From Acidobacteriota bacterium (GTDB lineage Bacteria > Acidobacteriota > Vicinamibacteria > Vicinamibacterales > UBA2999), in assembly GCA_030697165.1 (NCBI GenBank), contig JAUYQQ010000013.1:124001-188000 (forward strand): a DNA stretch of 64,000 nt, given 5' to 3'. The notes under the pieces are model-generated. The model had not been told where the DNA came from, did no database searches, and saw only the letters and a list, made by a program, of their open reading frames with translations. A program made the position numbers and the translations under genes. How positions within the stretch are numbered: position 1 is the stretch's first letter; the number at the start of each line of letters is the position of its first letter. Shown one piece after another: positions 8,258-17,221 of the stretch.

Positions 8258-10714
8258 ATGGCCATCCTCCCCGATCTGCGTTACGCCGTCAGGATGCTCG
8301 GGCGCAGCCCGCTCTTCACGCTGACCTCGGTGGCCTCGCTGGCGATTGGCATTGCCGCCGCCACCACCATTTTCAGCCTGACCGACGCCCTCCTGTTCGA
8401 GCCGGCCCCGGGCGTGCGCGACGGGTCGCGGGTGGTCGATATTGGCCGCGCCAACCAGGGCGAGAGCGGGTTCGACAACATGTCGTATCCGGCGGTGAAA
8501 TACCTGAAGGACCACACCCAGACGCTCGAGGGCATCGCGGCCCTCAACTTTGGCGGCGGGCCCATGACGCTCAGCGACCACGGCGCGAGCGAACGCATTT
8601 TCGGCATGCTGGTCTCGGGTAACTACTTCGACGTGCTGGGGACGCGGCCGGCGCTCGGCCGCTTCTTCAGACCCGACGAAGACGAGGTTCCCGGCGAACG
8701 GCCGGTGGTGGTGCTGAGCCACGCCTTCTGGGAACGCCGCTTCAACCGCGACCCCGAGATCCTGCAGAAGCCCCTCCGCCTCAACAACCAGACCTTCACC
8801 GTGGTCGGCGTCGCCGAGCCGGGTTTCAACGGCTCGTCACTCGTTGGCACCGAAGCGTGGGTCCCCATGGCCATGGTTGCGACGGTGCGCGGCATGGACA
8901 ATTCGCGACTGCTCACGCAACCAAGCGCCGTCTGGACCGTGGCGATCGGCCGGCTGAAACCTGGGATTACGGCCGCGCAGTCACAAGCCGAACTGGTCAC
9001 GTTGATGGAAGCGTTCAAGGCCTCGGAGCCGCTCGCCAACCCTCGGCACACGATTGCAGTGATTCACACCAGCCGAATCCCTGGACCGATGCGCACGCCG
9101 TTCCTCGCCTTCATCGGCTTCCTCTTCGCCCTCACCAGCGCACTGGTGGCGATCGCCTGCAGCAATGTTGGCGGCATGCTGCTGGCGCGCGCGGCCACCC
9201 GCCGGCGCGAGATGGCGACGCGACTGGCGGTCGGCGCGGGCCGTGGACGGCTGATCGCGCAGCTACTGACCGAAACGGTGGTGCTCTTTGCCGTCGCCGG
9301 CGCCGCGGCGCTGCCGCTCACCTTCGCGCTGATCCAGGTGCTCGAAAGCTTCCTGCCGGCGTTGCCGGTGATGATCAACCTCGACCTGTCGCTGAACTGG
9401 CGGGTCATGCTGTTCGCCATGGGCGTGGCGCTCGCCGCCGGCCTGGTGTTTGGTCTCGCGCCCGCGCGGCATGCGCTTGGCGCCGACCTCGCGCCGATGC
9501 TTCACGGCGCCAATGCGACCGTCGACCGCCGCCGCTTCCGCTTGCGCAACGTCCTGGTCGCGGGCCAGGTGGCGCTGTCACTGATGCTCGTGGTGATCGC
9601 ATTCCTGTTCGTGCGCACGTTGCAGGCCGCGTCCACGATCGACACGGGATTCGCGACCGCCAACGTCCAGATTGCCTCGGTGGATGTCTCGCTCTCGGGC
9701 TTTCGGGGGCAGGAGGCCGTCGCGTTGGCCGAGCGCTACGAAGAACGGCTGCGCGCGATCAACGGCGTGACCGCGGTCGCAACAGCGCGAATGGTCCCCC
9801 TGCAGGGTGGCGGGTTCGGCCTCGGTTCGATCAGCGCGCCGGGCGTCAGCGGACCACAGCGGGACGGCACGTGGGACGCCGACTGGGACATCGTCTCGGC
9901 CGGCTACTTCGAAACTGTTGACATGGCGATTGTCGAAGGCCGCGCTTTTACCGCCGCCGACCGAGAAGGGTCCCCGCGCGTCACCGTGCTCAACCAGACC
10001 TTCGCACGGCGGCTGTTCCCCGGGCGATCGGCCGTCGGCCAGCAGGTGATGCATCATTCCCGCGAGTCCGAGCCGCAGCCGCTCACCGTCGTCGGCGTCG
10101 CCGCCGACGCCAAGTACCGCTACGTCAGCGACGGCCCGCGCAACTTTGTCTACGTGCCGCTCGCGCAGCAGGCGTTCAGCGAGTTCTCGCTCTTCGTGAA
10201 GCACGCCGCCGGGCGGCCGGTCGCCACCGACATCCGAAGCGCCATGACGCAGGTCGAGCCCAACGTGCCGATCGTCCTGCTGCAGTCGTTCGATGAGGCG
10301 GTGGCGGTAGGGTTGCTGCCGCAGCGGCTGACGGCATGGATCGCGGGTAGCGTGGGCAGCATTGGCGTCGGCCTGGCCGCGCTCGGTTTGTACGGCCTAA
10401 TGGCGTTCCTGGTCACCCAACGCACGCGCGAGATTGCCATCCGCATGGCACTCGGCGCTTCGCACGGCAACATGCGATCGATGGTCATGAAGCAGGCGGC
10501 GTGGCTCGGCATGGCCGGCGTCACCATCGGCCTGCTGCTCGCCGGCGTGGTCGGCACACTGGCGCAAAGCCTGCTGGTCGGCGTCACGGCGATCGACCCC
10601 GTGGCTTTCGGCGGAACCGCGCTGTTGTTTGCGGTGGTGCTCGCGGCGGCGTGTTGGGCACCCGCCAGGCGAGCCGCGGCCACGGATCCAGCCGTCGCCC
10701 TCAGAGCGGAATAA
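8258..10714 (+). CDS. ADOP-family duplicated MacB/FtsX permease
   Basis: The 818-residue protein starts with the ADOP hallmark DLRYAVRMLGRSPLFTL. It contains two MacB periplasmic-core plus FtsX units in tandem, about residues 20-410 and 430-818. FtsX helices are seen near residues 285-400 and again at the C-terminus (QRTREIAIRMALGASHGNM, then helices up to DPAVALRAE). Acidobacterial duplicated orphan permeases resemble MacB-type ABC exporters but usually lack an adjacent ATPase, and none is encoded here. They are proposed to export peptides or other substrates, but function is unproven. The start is 58 bp from the divergent ctaA start. Confidence 0.9.
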   Translation: MAILPDLRYAVRMLGRSPLFTLTSVASLAIGIAAATTIFSLTDALLFEPAPGVRDGSRVVDIGRANQGESGFDNMSYPAVKYLKDHTQTLEGIAALNFGGGPMTLSDHGASERIFGMLVSGNYFDVLGTRPALGRFFRPDEDEVPGERPVVVLSHAFWERRFNRDPEILQKPLRLNNQTFTVVGVAEPGFNGSSLVGTEAWVPMAMVATVRGMDNSRLLTQPSAVWTVAIGRLKPGITAAQSQAELVTLMEAFKASEPLANPRHTIAVIHTSRIPGPMRTPFLAFIGFLFALTSALVAIACSNVGGMLLARAATRRREMATRLAVGAGRGRLIAQLLTETVVLFAVAGAAALPLTFALIQVLESFLPALPVMINLDLSLNWRVMLFAMGVALAAGLVFGLAPARHALGADLAPMLHGANATVDRRRFRLRNVLVAGQVALSLMLVVIAFLFVRTLQAASTIDTGFATANVQIASVDVSLSGFRGQEAVALAERYEERLRAINGVTAVATARMVPLQGGGFGLGSISAPGVSGPQRDGTWDADWDIVSAGYFETVDMAIVEGRAFTAADREGSPRVTVLNQTFARRLFPGRSAVGQQVMHHSRESEPQPLTVVGVAADAKYRYVSDGPRNFVYVPLAQQAFSEFSLFVKHAAGRPVATDIRSAMTQVEPNVPIVLLQSFDEAVAVGLLPQRLTAWIAGSVGSIGVGLAALGLYGLMAFLVTQRTREIAIRMALGASHGNMRSMVMKQAAWLGMAGVTIGLLLAGVVGTLAQSLLVGVTAIDPVAFGGTALLFAVVLAAACWAPARRAAATDPAVALRAE

Positions 10715-10761
10715 CAGGAGGTCAAGAGATAAGGAATTTCTCTTGGTCTCCTGATCTCTTG
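10715..10761. terminator. Hairpin between convergent genes, likely bidirectional terminator
   Basis: CAGGAG-GT-CAAGAGA (10715-10729) pairs with TCTCTTG-GT-CTCCTG (10739-10753). Only two G:T wobbles interrupt a 15-bp stem around a 9-nt loop. It sits one base after the permease stop and just before the stop of the convergent STT3 gene. The 14-mer CTCCTGATCTCTTG (10748-10761) recurs inverted at 17991-18004 between another convergent pair. Confidence 0.7.
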
Positions 10762-13089
10762 TTAATCCGGAATGACCTCGAAAATCCGGACCATCGGCGA
10801 TTCGTTCGGCTTTTGACCCTCGGCGCGAAACTCCTGCGCCAGTCGCATGCTGGTCACTCCTGGCACCGGGAACGCCGGTTGCCACGGGGTGCGGCCGACG
10901 ACGACGAATTCGGGACCGCGGCCGGCGGCGGCCCGTCTGGCGTCATCTGCCGAGGCGAATGACTGCGCCTCCGACACCTCGCAGAACTGACGGCCGGTCG
11001 AATCCACTCGTTGCTGCCTGCGCACCAACCAGGTGCTGTTCACCGGGTTGACTCCCTGGCCGCCCAGCACCATCAACCGGTACGCCATCGCCTGGTAGTA
11101 GGGCTCGAAGTAGATCCAACTGGGCGTCCACGCGTCGCTCTCGCGAATGCGCGAGTAGCACAGCGAGTAGAAGCGATCGGTGGGCACGCCGGCCCAGTCG
11201 GCGAGGTTCTGGAAGCGCCCGGCCAGCGAGCCGTTACCGGCATCGCGGAACGGCAGTTCCCAGTCCACCATCACGAAGCGCGACCGATTGGCCTTCAGGA
11301 TGTCGAGCGCTGCCGCCTCGTCTGTCGCCGTGAGAAACGCAGCGGACTGTGGCGCCCCGCCCTGCGTCGGGTTCGACACCGGCACGCGGTGCGCGGCCTG
11401 GATCAGCCAGTACCCCTGATCCCACCAGTTCATGACCGTGTAGGCCGCGGGCGGATTCGCGGCACCGTACCTGGCGTAGTAGTAACCGGGTTGCGCGAAC
11501 GGCTCTGGCGTCTGGGTCCGCAACCACTGCATGGCCGACGCCCAGTAATCGGCCATGCCGCCGGCGCGGGTGGTGGTAAGCGCGGCCGGCACGAGATTGG
11601 GCGCCACGACCACGCCCGCCACCAGCACAATTGCCAACTCGCGCTGCATCGGCAGCCACGGCTTGATGAGGGGGCGTGGATTGCCAGCGTGGGGCACGCC
11701 GCCCCAGTCGAGCACGCGCACACACAGCCAGCCCGCCACCAGCGCCGCAGCCGGTACGAGGTAGTAGCCGAAACGGTTCTGGCCCACGGTCGCCGCGTAG
11801 TTGACCACCGTGAAGATCACGATCAGCAGGTGATCGAGACGCCGCGACTTCCAGACGGTGACCGCGAGCCACACCACGGCGAGCAACCCGACATAGAAGC
11901 CGCCGCGAAAGAATACCCAGGGCTGCGACCATTCCCAGTTGCCGGTGTAGAGAAACAGCGGCCGGGCCTCGAGCACGGCCATGCGCGTGGGATCGGGGCT
12001 GAACCGGGCGAGATCGGTCGTTACTTGCCGCACGAGATTGGGCTCGACCAGGTAGGCCGCGGCCATGGCCACGACGGCCAGCGCGCCCAGCGCACCGAAA
12101 GCCAGGAGAACTCGATCGGCCAGCAGCATGACCAGCAGCGACAACACCAGCAACGCCGCCAGCGCCGCGACTTGGGTGTTGTAGCGGAAGAGACCCGGGT
12201 CCTGCAGCACCACGACGAGCACGAGCGCCACCGCGGCAGCAATCGCCGAAGCGCGGGCCGCCGGCGCGACGTCGTCACGAGACCGGCCCACCAGCGGCAT
12301 CAACCCCACCCACGCGGCCAGGATGGCGACAAAATACGCGCCACTCCCCCACGCCAAGAGGTATAGCCCTAGCAAGAGACCTGCGGCTACCGCCGGGACT
12401 GCCAACTCTTGACGGGAGGACACCTCCTGTCGGGAGGGCACCTCTTGTCGGGAGGGCACCTCTTGTCGGGAGGGCACCTCATGTCGGGAGGGCACCTCAT
12501 GTCGGGAGGGCACTTCTTGTCGGGAGGGCACTTCTTGTCGGGAGGGCACTTCTTGTCGGGAACGAAGAGCCACAGTGAGACACACCAAGGCGGCGAACGA
12601 GAGCAACACCTCAAGCGCGTGGTGGTCGACAAAGCCCACGAGCGTGCGGTCGAGGAAGTGCCCGGGCAAGACTGCCGCCAGCAGTCCCGCGATCAGACCG
12701 GCGCGGCGATCGAACGCGATCGTGCCGAGGAGCCAGACCGCCGCCACGGCCAGCACACCTGCGACCGCCGGCGCGAGCGCCGCGACGCGCTCAATGTAAT
12801 CTGTCGACGCGTCCCTGCCCTGGGTCGCGACCACGGCGATGGAGATTGCGATGTCGAGAAGGGGCGCCACCGCGACGTACTGGCCGTTGGGCGAGGCGTA
12901 TGGATCGACCGTGACGCGATGCGGGAAATTGCGAACCTGGTTCTCGACCAGCCTGACGTGGTACCAGGCGTCGGTTTCGAGAAAGTTCACGCGGGTTCCG
13001 CCGAGCACATCGTCCCACGGCGCCCACAACCTCAACACCGAGGCGATCAGCAGGATTGCGGCCAGGAACACCCAGTCGAGTCTCTTCAC
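10762..13089 (-). CDS. STT3/PglB-like oligosaccharyltransferase catalytic subunit
   Basis: This 775-residue protein has about 11-13 membrane helices and then a soluble C-terminal domain. The first loop carries FLETDAWYHVRLVEN (about 37-51), the acidic metal motif of STT3 proteins. The second acidic motif is DRTLVGFVDHHALE (147-160). NWWDQGYWL (about 552-560) is the acceptor-sequon pocket equivalent to WWDYG. Such enzymes transfer lipid-linked glycans to asparagine. A stretch of about nine RQEVPS-type hexapeptides (about 177-233) is encoded by an 18-bp minisatellite and sits in an inter-helix loop. The start codon GTG overlaps the upstream gene's stop (GTGA). No lipid-linked glycan assembly genes are in the window. 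Confidence 0.8.
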   Translation of the reverse strand: MKRLDWVFLAAILLIASVLRLWAPWDDVLGGTRVNFLETDAWYHVRLVENQVRNFPHRVTVDPYASPNGQYVAVAPLLDIAISIAVVATQGRDASTDYIERVAALAPAVAGVLAVAAVWLLGTIAFDRRAGLIAGLLAAVLPGHFLDRTLVGFVDHHALEVLLSFAALVCLTVALRSRQEVPSRQEVPSRQEVPSRHEVPSRHEVPSRQEVPSRQEVPSRQEVSSRQELAVPAVAAGLLLGLYLLAWGSGAYFVAILAAWVGLMPLVGRSRDDVAPAARASAIAAAVALVLVVVLQDPGLFRYNTQVAALAALLVLSLLVMLLADRVLLAFGALGALAVVAMAAAYLVEPNLVRQVTTDLARFSPDPTRMAVLEARPLFLYTGNWEWSQPWVFFRGGFYVGLLAVVWLAVTVWKSRRLDHLLIVIFTVVNYAATVGQNRFGYYLVPAAALVAGWLCVRVLDWGGVPHAGNPRPLIKPWLPMQRELAIVLVAGVVVAPNLVPAALTTTRAGGMADYWASAMQWLRTQTPEPFAQPGYYYARYGAANPPAAYTVMNWWDQGYWLIQAAHRVPVSNPTQGGAPQSAAFLTATDEAAALDILKANRSRFVMVDWELPFRDAGNGSLAGRFQNLADWAGVPTDRFYSLCYSRIRESDAWTPSWIYFEPYYQAMAYRLMVLGGQGVNPVNSTWLVRRQQRVDSTGRQFCEVSEAQSFASADDARRAAAGRGPEFVVVGRTPWQPAFPVPGVTSMRLAQEFRAEGQKPNESPMVRIFEVIPD
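12407..12562. repeat. 18-bp minisatellite inside the STT3 gene, about 9 units
   Basis: TGTCGGGA recurs every 18 bp at 12428, 12446, 12464, 12482, 12500, 12518, 12536 and 12554, with a degenerate unit before them. Variants differ mainly at CACCTC, CACTTC, CTTG and CATG. On the coding strand each unit yields Arg-Gln(His)-Glu-Val-Pro-Ser. The core TGTCGGGAGGG and period match the array at 1333-1404, so both belong to one dispersed family that tolerates insertion in coding sequence. Confidence 0.9.
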
Positions 13090-14789
13090 GGTTGCCTGAG
13101 CGTTTGTACCTGTTCGCCGCGCAGAAAGCGAACGCGATCACTCAAGCGCCAGACCCGCGTGCGATGCGAGGTGCCCGCGTCGAACACCGATGGCCATTCA
13201 AGGGAGACCGCCGGCAGCGCGCCAAGCCTGGCGCGAAACGGTTCGTGCTCCCACGCATCGAGAGCGACCACGACTGGGCGGTCGGCCGCGTTCAAGGCGA
13301 TGAGCGCCGCCGCCAGTGCGTCGGGCGACGCGAGATCCCAACGCAGGATCGAACGGCCGGTGTAGTACCTCAAAGCGCCACTCTGTTCGCCTGACACGAT
13401 CACGCCATCGGCCGGCAGTGTGGTGGACAGGAAACGCGCCACTTGTGCGACCCGCCGCTGCTGATCGGCCAGCCGGAACGTATCAAGCGCTCGCGCCTGG
13501 GAGATGCCGTGCGCGGCGATGCCCAGGATCGCAGCCAGCGCGGCCATCACTCGCACTGGCGCAGGCAGGCGCCGGAGCGCGGCCGCGATCGCAATAGCCG
13601 CGAATACCGCGGCGATGGCCATCGCAGGAAGCAGGAAGCGCAGGTATGACCAGACATCAAAGACGGCATAAACAAGATAGGCGGCCACGACCAATGCGCT
13701 GAATGCGGCGAGCGGCTTCGTGAACGCGTGGCGCCACACGAGGGCTGCTCCAACCGGCGCGACCAGCAGCATCGGAGACGTGGACATCAGCCATGAGAAG
13801 TATCGGGAGGCGTTGGCGCCGATGTTCGAGAGCGCAAACAGCTCGTCGGCGGTGCCATAGCCAGAGCGCAGCGGCGACCCGTACCACATGTTCTGAAGGA
13901 ACATCAGGATTGCTGCCGCAATCACGACGGGCAGAGAGAATCCGGCTAGACGCCGAAGGTGCCAACCAATCGCAAACAGCGGTACGGCGGCTAGCGGTGC
14001 CAGATTCGGTCGGATGAGCACAGCGAATGCGCACGCGATGCCGGCGGCAAACCGCGCCCTCGGCCACAACAGCAGAGCCCAGCATGTCATCCAGGCGGCC
14101 GTCACCGGCACATCGCTCATCGGTTGAACCGACTGAAACAGAAACACCGGGCTGATGGCCAGCAGCATGGCCGCCAGCATTCCGGCGACCGGTCCCGAGA
14201 GCCGCACCGCCATCACTCCAGTCGCACACACGGCAGCGGCCGCCGAGAGCATCACGACCCAGTCGGGGTGGCTTGTGCCTGGAACCCACGACATCAGCCA
14301 GGGAAGGCCAGGCGGATAGGTGGGCGCTTGCATCCACGGGATGTGCATCGGCCGCCATCCCAGGGGCGACGTGATCCACGGATCGATCGCCGTCAGGGTA
14401 AGAGCGAGCTCGTCAATATGTGTGAAGCCACCGCGCTCCCACATGGCTGCCTGGCTTAAGTAGCCAGAAGCGTCAGCGCCGGCAGCAGAACTTGTGGCGA
14501 AGATGGTCGCAACAGTTCCACTCGCCGCAGCGACGAGGATGATGGCGGGCGTGCCGTGGCGTTCAAGGGTGAGCCAGGCCGATTCGAGATCTGAATCAAC
14601 CGACTTCGCGCGGCGTGCCAGCAGCCACCAGGCGCCGACCGCGGCGAGCGCGGCAATTGATGTAGGAAGAGGGAATCGGGCGGAAATGCGAAGGCCGCCA
14701 ACGGTGGCGCGAACGCCGCCGCTCGCGGCCAGCAACACAGCGACTGCGGCCAGGATGGCCGCGAGTAGTAATAAACTTCGGCGGTTCAA
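13086..14789 (-). CDS. Membrane glycosyltransferase, GT39/ArnT-like
   Basis: About 567 residues with at least ten hydrophobic helices. The first periplasmic loop holds an acidic motif (GADASGYLSQAAMW) as in PMT/ArnT-type enzymes that use polyprenyl-phosphate sugars. HIPWMQAPTYPPGLPWLMSW and SVQPMSDVPVTAAW are typical of the family. The C-terminal soluble part is short. The start is uncertain. TTG at 14789 has TAGACT 8 nt upstream; GTG at 14825 would read through a dispersed palindromic repeat and is less likely. It is coupled to the STT3 gene, which suggests a shared role in glycan handling at the membrane. Confidence 0.75.
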   Translation of the reverse strand: MNRRSLLLLAAILAAVAVLLAASGGVRATVGGLRISARFPLPTSIAALAAVGAWWLLARRAKSVDSDLESAWLTLERHGTPAIILVAAASGTVATIFATSSAAGADASGYLSQAAMWERGGFTHIDELALTLTAIDPWITSPLGWRPMHIPWMQAPTYPPGLPWLMSWVPGTSHPDWVVMLSAAAAVCATGVMAVRLSGPVAGMLAAMLLAISPVFLFQSVQPMSDVPVTAAWMTCWALLLWPRARFAAGIACAFAVLIRPNLAPLAAVPLFAIGWHLRRLAGFSLPVVIAAAILMFLQNMWYGSPLRSGYGTADELFALSNIGANASRYFSWLMSTSPMLLVAPVGAALVWRHAFTKPLAAFSALVVAAYLVYAVFDVWSYLRFLLPAMAIAAVFAAIAIAAALRRLPAPVRVMAALAAILGIAAHGISQARALDTFRLADQQRRVAQVARFLSTTLPADGVIVSGEQSGALRYYTGRSILRWDLASPDALAAALIALNAADRPVVVALDAWEHEPFRARLGALPAVSLEWPSVFDAGTSHRTRVWRLSDRVRFLRGEQVQTLRQP

Positions 14790-14797
14790 ATCGCCCA

Positions 14798-14803
14798 AGT
14801 CTA
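14798..14803 (-). promoter_or_regulatory. -10-like hexamer for the GT39 gene
   Basis: TAGACT lies 8 nt before the TTG start, the alternative spacing also seen before ispH, the PfkB gene and the ABC-F gene. Confidence 0.35.
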
Positions 14804-14820
14804 TCCGGCTAAAGCCGGAT
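14803..14820. repeat. REP-like hairpin (ATCCGGCT..AGCCGGAT)
   Basis: A perfect 8-bp stem with a 2-nt loop sits 12 bp beyond the methyltransferase stop, where it could terminate that transcript. TCCGGCT/AGCCGGA also forms the outer stem of the repeat at 31961-32006, so this looks like a dispersed palindromic element. Confidence 0.6.
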
Positions 14821-14832
14821 GCCACAAAGACC

Positions 14833-15387
14833 TTACCGCTTCGGAATCGTCCAGTAGTAAACCTTGCGGCCGTCGACGTCCAGTTCCTTCTCGGGCTTCC
14901 AGTCGCCCATGTCGAAGGCATGCGAGACGATGCGGGTGCCGGGCTTCAGTTCCTTCATCAGCTTGGGCATCAGCTTCACGTTGAGCGACGGCAGCAGGTA
15001 AAGCGTGATCACGCTGGCCCCGCTCAGGTCCTGTTCGAAGAGGTCGCCTTCGACCACCTTGACCAGGTTTCCGACGTTGTTCTTGGCGACGTTCTCGTTG
15101 GCTTCCTTGATGCGCTGCGGATCGATGTCAAAGCAGACGCCGCGTGCGCCATACTTCTTGGCGGCGGTCACCGGAATGCGGCCGTCGCCACACCCGAGGT
15201 CGTACACCATGTCGTTCTTGGTAACGTTGGCCACCTGCAGCATCGCTTCGACCACCGCCTCGGGGGTGGGCACGAAGATGACGTCAGGGCGGCGAGCCGG
15301 CGCGGCGGTTTGCGCGAGCGCCGCGGTGGCGCCGGGAAGTCCCGCCACGACGACAGTGATGGCCAGGGCGAGAAAACGATTACGCAT
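14833..15387 (-). CDS. Exported class I SAM-dependent methyltransferase
   Basis: This 184-residue protein has a signal peptide (MRNRFLALAITVVVAGLPGA, cleavage near ALAQ). The SAM-binding motif I is MVYDLGCGDGRIPV and the acidic residue after strand 2 is CFDIDPQRI. FVPTPEAVVEAML precedes motif I, as in a family of small bacterial methyltransferases with unknown substrate. The ATG at 15387 is preferred: AGGAGG lies 9 nt upstream, whereas the ATG at 15396 would touch it. A periplasmic SAM enzyme is odd because SAM is cytoplasmic, so the signal may act as a membrane anchor. Confidence 0.8.
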   Translation of the reverse strand: MRNRFLALAITVVVAGLPGATAALAQTAAPARRPDVIFVPTPEAVVEAMLQVANVTKNDMVYDLGCGDGRIPVTAAKKYGARGVCFDIDPQRIKEANENVAKNNVGNLVKVVEGDLFEQDLSGASVITLYLLPSLNVKLMPKLMKELKPGTRIVSHAFDMGDWKPEKELDVDGRKVYYWTIPKR

Positions 15388-15390
15388 GCG

Positions 15391-17181
15391 ATGCATCCTC
15401 CTGTGGACGTAAGACCGACAGTATATCCCTTGCTCGTCGCCGTGCTGGCGCTGTCTGCCTGTGGGCAGGCGCCCCCGCCCGCGCCGGCCGGACCGGAACC
15501 GGTGCGTGCGGCTTGGCTGGCACCAGGCTCGGTCGAGGTGGGCTCGGGCGCCGACTACCCCTTTGGACTCGCGCTGGCCCCCGATGGCCGCCGGCTGGTG
15601 TTTCCGGCCGCAGCCGCAGGCCGTGTCTCGCTGTGGCTGCAGGATCTATCAACCGCCGAGGCCCGCGCGTTGCCGGCGACTGACGGCGCCGCCGCCCCGT
15701 TCTGGTCGACCGACGGGTCGCGCGTGGGCTTCCTGGCCGAGGGCCGCTTGCGGGCACTGGATCTCGCCTCGGGAGCGGTCAGCGATCTCGCCGACGCGCC
15801 GGGCGCGCGCGGCGCCACATGGAACGCGGCCGGCGATTTGGTGTTTGCCGGCAGCACCGGCGGGTTGCGGCGGCGGGCCGCCGACGGCGTTGTCACTCCG
15901 CTCACATCGATCGCTGAGGGCGGCGAGACCTCCCACTCCTGGCCGGCGTTCCTCCCGGATGGGCGGCACGTCGCCTACCTCGTGACGGCGAGCGAACGAG
16001 GCCGGGCCGGCGTCTGGCTGACGTCGCTCGACAACCCCTCCTCGCGCACGAAGGTCAGCGACTCCGACGCACAACCGCTGATCGCCGGACACACGCTGCT
16101 GACCCTGAACGACACGAACCTGATGGCGCAGCTGCTCGACCCCGCCACCTGGCAGGCGTCCGCCCGACCGACGCTCGCCGGCCTGAATGCGGGGCGCGGA
16201 CCGCTCGGGCAACTGTTCGCCACTGCGGCCGCCGAGGTACTGATCTACGGCGCACCGGGATCGCGGCTCCGCGAACTGCGCTGGCTATCACCGACCGGCG
16301 ACCTCCTCGGCCGCGCCGGTGAGCCGGCTGAATCGTGGGACCTGCGCATTGCCCCAGACGGCCGCCGGGTCGCCGTGACGCAACTCGATCCGCAATTGCG
16401 CACGCTCGACGTGTGGATTCGCGACGCCGCGCAGACGGTGCCGACGCGACTGTCGCTCGGCACCGATGTCGACGAGAGCGCGGTGTGGTCGCCCGACGGC
16501 CGGCGCGTCGCGTGGGTCGGCAAGCGCCGGCACATCATGATTCGCGGCGCCGGCGCGGTGCTGCCCGAGCAAACGATCGTAACGCTCGATCCGCCGATCC
16601 AACTCTGGGACTGGTCCCGCGACGGCGCCTTCCTGCTGGTCGGACGCACCGACGCGCAGACCCGCGACGACCTCTGGGTGTTGCCGCAGGTGCCAGGCGC
16701 GACACCGGGCGCCTATCTATCGTCCAGCTTCAACCAGACCTACGGCGCGTTCGCGCCCAACGGCCGCTCGGTCGCGTATACCTCTGACGAATCGGGGCAG
16801 CCTGAAATCTACGTGGATTCGTTCCCGAAGCCAGGCACTCGGCTGCGCGTGACCACTGCCGGCGGCACCGAGCCACGCTGGCGCGGCGACGGCAGCGCGC
16901 TGTACTTCCGGCGCGGTTCCGAAGTGCACATGGTTCGCCTGCAGTGGGGGCCACCCCTTCGCGGGGTTGCGCAACCGCCGGCGGTCGCCTCGCTCGATCG
17001 CCTGTTCGACGCCGGCGCGCCCATTCGCGCGTTCGACGTCACGCCCGACGGCACGCGCTTCCTGGTCAACTTGCCGGCGAGCGATGCCGCGCCGCGATCG
17101 GCGACGCTGGTCGTGAACTGGCAAGCCAATGCGCCGCACGGAAACCCGGCAGCACCGAAACACGGAACCCAATCCAGATGA
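15391..17181 (+). CDS. PD40 beta-propeller lipoprotein (TolB-like)
   Basis: About 596 residues. A lipobox (LALSACGQ) follows the hydrophobic segment, then a Pro-rich linker. Repeated PD40 blades follow: FGLALAPDGRRLVFP, APFWSTDGSRVGFL, SWPAFLPDGRHVAYL, AVWSPDGRRVAWVG, GAFAPNGRSVAYTSDESGQP and PRWRGDGSALYFR. This matches the propeller half of acidobacterial Ser/Thr kinases but lacks the kinase. The role is probably substrate binding or scaffolding in the envelope. The start is uncertain: ATG 15391 overlaps the divergent methyltransferase start, and GTG 15403 is an alternative. The last dozen residues come from an ACGGAA-rich repeat, so the original C-terminus may have been replaced. Confidence 0.75.
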   Translation: MHPPVDVRPTVYPLLVAVLALSACGQAPPPAPAGPEPVRAAWLAPGSVEVGSGADYPFGLALAPDGRRLVFPAAAAGRVSLWLQDLSTAEARALPATDGAAAPFWSTDGSRVGFLAEGRLRALDLASGAVSDLADAPGARGATWNAAGDLVFAGSTGGLRRRAADGVVTPLTSIAEGGETSHSWPAFLPDGRHVAYLVTASERGRAGVWLTSLDNPSSRTKVSDSDAQPLIAGHTLLTLNDTNLMAQLLDPATWQASARPTLAGLNAGRGPLGQLFATAAAEVLIYGAPGSRLRELRWLSPTGDLLGRAGEPAESWDLRIAPDGRRVAVTQLDPQLRTLDVWIRDAAQTVPTRLSLGTDVDESAVWSPDGRRVAWVGKRRHIMIRGAGAVLPEQTIVTLDPPIQLWDWSRDGAFLLVGRTDAQTRDDLWVLPQVPGATPGAYLSSSFNQTYGAFAPNGRSVAYTSDESGQPEIYVDSFPKPGTRLRVTTAGGTEPRWRGDGSALYFRRGSEVHMVRLQWGPPLRGVAQPPAVASLDRLFDAGAPIRAFDVTPDGTRFLVNLPASDAAPRSATLVVNWQANAPHGNPAAPKHGTQSR

Positions 17182-17206
17182 CTTCAGTGCTTCCGTGCTT
17201 CCGTGT
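17136..17206. repeat. Inverted ACGGAA/TTCCGT repeat at the propeller gene 3' end
   Basis: GCACGGAA (17136-17143) and ACACGGAA (17160-17167) pair with TTCCGTGC (17191-17198) and TTCCGTGT (17199-17206). The element straddles the stop codon at 17181 and ends before the xth start. It could fold as a terminator for the propeller gene. Confidence 0.6.
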
Positions 17207-17221
17207 AAGGCTTTGATAAAG

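Noticed and set aside
12407-12562. Possible CRISPR array because of regular repeats
   Set aside because: The 18-bp units are contiguous with no unique spacers, and they lie in frame within a coding gene. The heptamer arrays fail for the same reason.
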